Shown here: positions 62,764 through 64,000 of the stretch, in pieces | Layout of the letters: each line of letters begins with the position of its first letter | How positions within the stretch are numbered: position 1 is the stretch's first letter | Origin: Phylloscopus collybita | Lineage: Eukaryota > Chordata > Aves > Passeriformes > Phylloscopidae | Assembly: GCA_027886175.1 (NCBI GenBank) | Contig: JAJNNQ010000137.1 | Coordinates: 39,542,001 to 39,606,000, forward strand | DNA: 64,000 nucleotides | Direction of reading: 5' to 3' | Translations under genes and position numbers: made by a program | Notes under the pieces: model-generated | Seen by the model: only the letters and a program-made list of their open reading frames with translations | Told to the model about the DNA's origin: nothing | Database searches by the model: none

Positions 62764-64000
62764 GTATGATCCAGTCTAAAAAAATCCCCCTTGGGAATGG
62801 CAGCATCTCCTCCAACAGATGGTCCAGATGATCCTGTTTATGCCTGCCTATTCCTCGTGTCACAGATACCTGTGTGTGTATCTTCACTGTTCAGATTCTC
62901 CACCTATTACAGTAATTTTTAAGGAAAACTTACTTCACTGTCCTTCAAGCTTGTCTACACTTGCATGAACGATGATGGTTAGCGACATAAGGAGCTCTGA
63001 AACAACAGAAATGGCAGATGGTGGAGTATACCTGTGTTACTGATTAGACTACCTTTATTTTGGAATTAGGAGAGGGTGTTTTCTTTTGCAAGTCTTGTGA
63101 TGAAAAATACTTAGTTGGATGCAATTGGGAGCTGCATGGTTGGAACCAGAACTTCTAAGGAGACTTGTCTCTTCTTTCCTCTCTACCACTCAAGGAAACT
63201 GGACCCAAGACTCAGATGACATTTGGGGCTTAGTCCTTTCCCTCAGGGGATAAAACATCATGGCATGAAGAGGAGACTAGTCCAACTAGAGTGGCCTGCA
63301 GCATCCTTACTTTGCTAGTCAAAAAATAATCATGTGGCCTTACACTGTTATTTTTTCAGAATTTATTGTTGATTTTTCTGAATATGAAAGAGCAAAAACT
63401 TCACCCAGTAGCAGAAATGCACATTTGTAGGCTCAAATATTATATTAGTTTGAGTATTAAATTGCTATATTCTAATTAATGTTTAAGTGCCTAATAGATG
63501 TTAATTAGATTCTTCATTCTAAGGGGATTAACTCAGCACCACCACAATAGTTAAGCAGAAGAGGAAAGCAGTGTAAGAAAATTGGCAAGTGCTTGCAGAT
63601 AATTACTTTGGTAGTTTTATAGTGGCTGTTTTTGAACACTGATTATGTGCTAGGCCACATTAAAATTATTACACGAATTGTCAGAAGAGAAGCACTGCCA
63701 ATTAAGAGGTTTTCATTCTAGCAGGTGTAGAGTAAGCCAAGAAAGAATAGGAAGGAGTAAGGAGTCCTTCAGCATTTTCTGTTGCATAGTCATCTAACAG
63801 TGAAATTTTATCTCTATGTGAATTCATGGGGATCAAAGTGGTTATTATCATTGTAAAGGTACCTCTGAATTTAAACTGTTGTAAAACAAAAGGAGTAAAA
63901 ATCCTACTTTTTAAACAGTGAACATAAAGAAAAATTAGAGTTAATACCAGGTTGACCTACATATCTGCTTTGTGATTTTTTGCTCTTGGTGAGATAATTA
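62764..64000 (+). other. ACSS3: ACSS3 intron 7, continuing past the window
   Basis: No further coding segment matching ACSS3 was found to 64,000. The next expected exon (continuing after LYE with the GKPVGTPD-type segment) must lie beyond the edge. The sequence is unique-looking and AT-rich. Confidence 0.8.

Noticed and set aside
1..64000. CRISPR arrays, rRNA, tRNA and bacterial operon features
   Set aside because: No regularly spaced repeats, no cloverleaf seen, and the introns, CR1 and LTRs show a vertebrate nuclear genome.

Overview
The window looks like a bird nuclear chromosome, most likely a songbird. It is AT-rich, has a gene with long introns, carries many CR1 LINEs with the avian ATTCTGTG 3' tail, and is dotted with solo endogenous-retrovirus LTRs. 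I see no bacterial, plasmid or phage features and no CRISPR array. The bird assignment is an inference from repeat content and protein similarity; the species cannot be fixed by eye.

Region 1 (1-41,880) is a gene desert. Its recognisable content is transposon-derived: a solo LTR (2184-2740, 6-bp duplication GTACCC) inside a GC-rich older repeat; a near full-length CR1 LINE (about 7,470-11,700) with a lightly damaged two-ORF structure; CR1 3' fragments; antisense LTRs at 19,359-19,673 (duplication TTAGCA) and about 26,809-27,358; and a nest at 30.8-33.5 kb where two 720-bp solo LTRs in opposite orientation (duplications TCTTT and AATGC) and a third LTR fragment lie in or beside an old CR1.

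Region 2 (about 41,880-42,720) is a CpG island with a GGCCCC hexamer tract. It holds the first exon of ACSS3, the mitochondrial short-chain (propionate-preferring) acyl-CoA synthetase, on the + strand. An in-frame stop just upstream fixes the start codon at 42,261. An ATG at 41,950 opens an upstream frame that overlaps the ACSS3 start out of frame.

Region 3 (42,261-64,000) is the 5' half of ACSS3. Seven coding exons (42,261-42,571; 49,455-49,599; 54,686-54,874; 59,689-59,823; 60,118-60,258; 62,505-62,585; 62,668-62,763) join in frame with GT-AG introns into the first 366 residues, through the ATP/AMP-binding motif. The rest of the gene lies beyond the right edge. Its introns contain CR1 fragments, an LTR-like composite element that splits a CR1 in intron 1, and an unidentified repeat of about 220 bp found once in intron 2 and once in intron 3.

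ACSS3 is the only cellular gene I can support. I did not find a convincing new biological system. The best leads are the upstream-ORF and hexamer arrangement at the ACSS3 promoter, the near-intact CR1, the layered transposon nest, the intronic repeat family, and a 50-T homopolymer framed by an inverted repeat.
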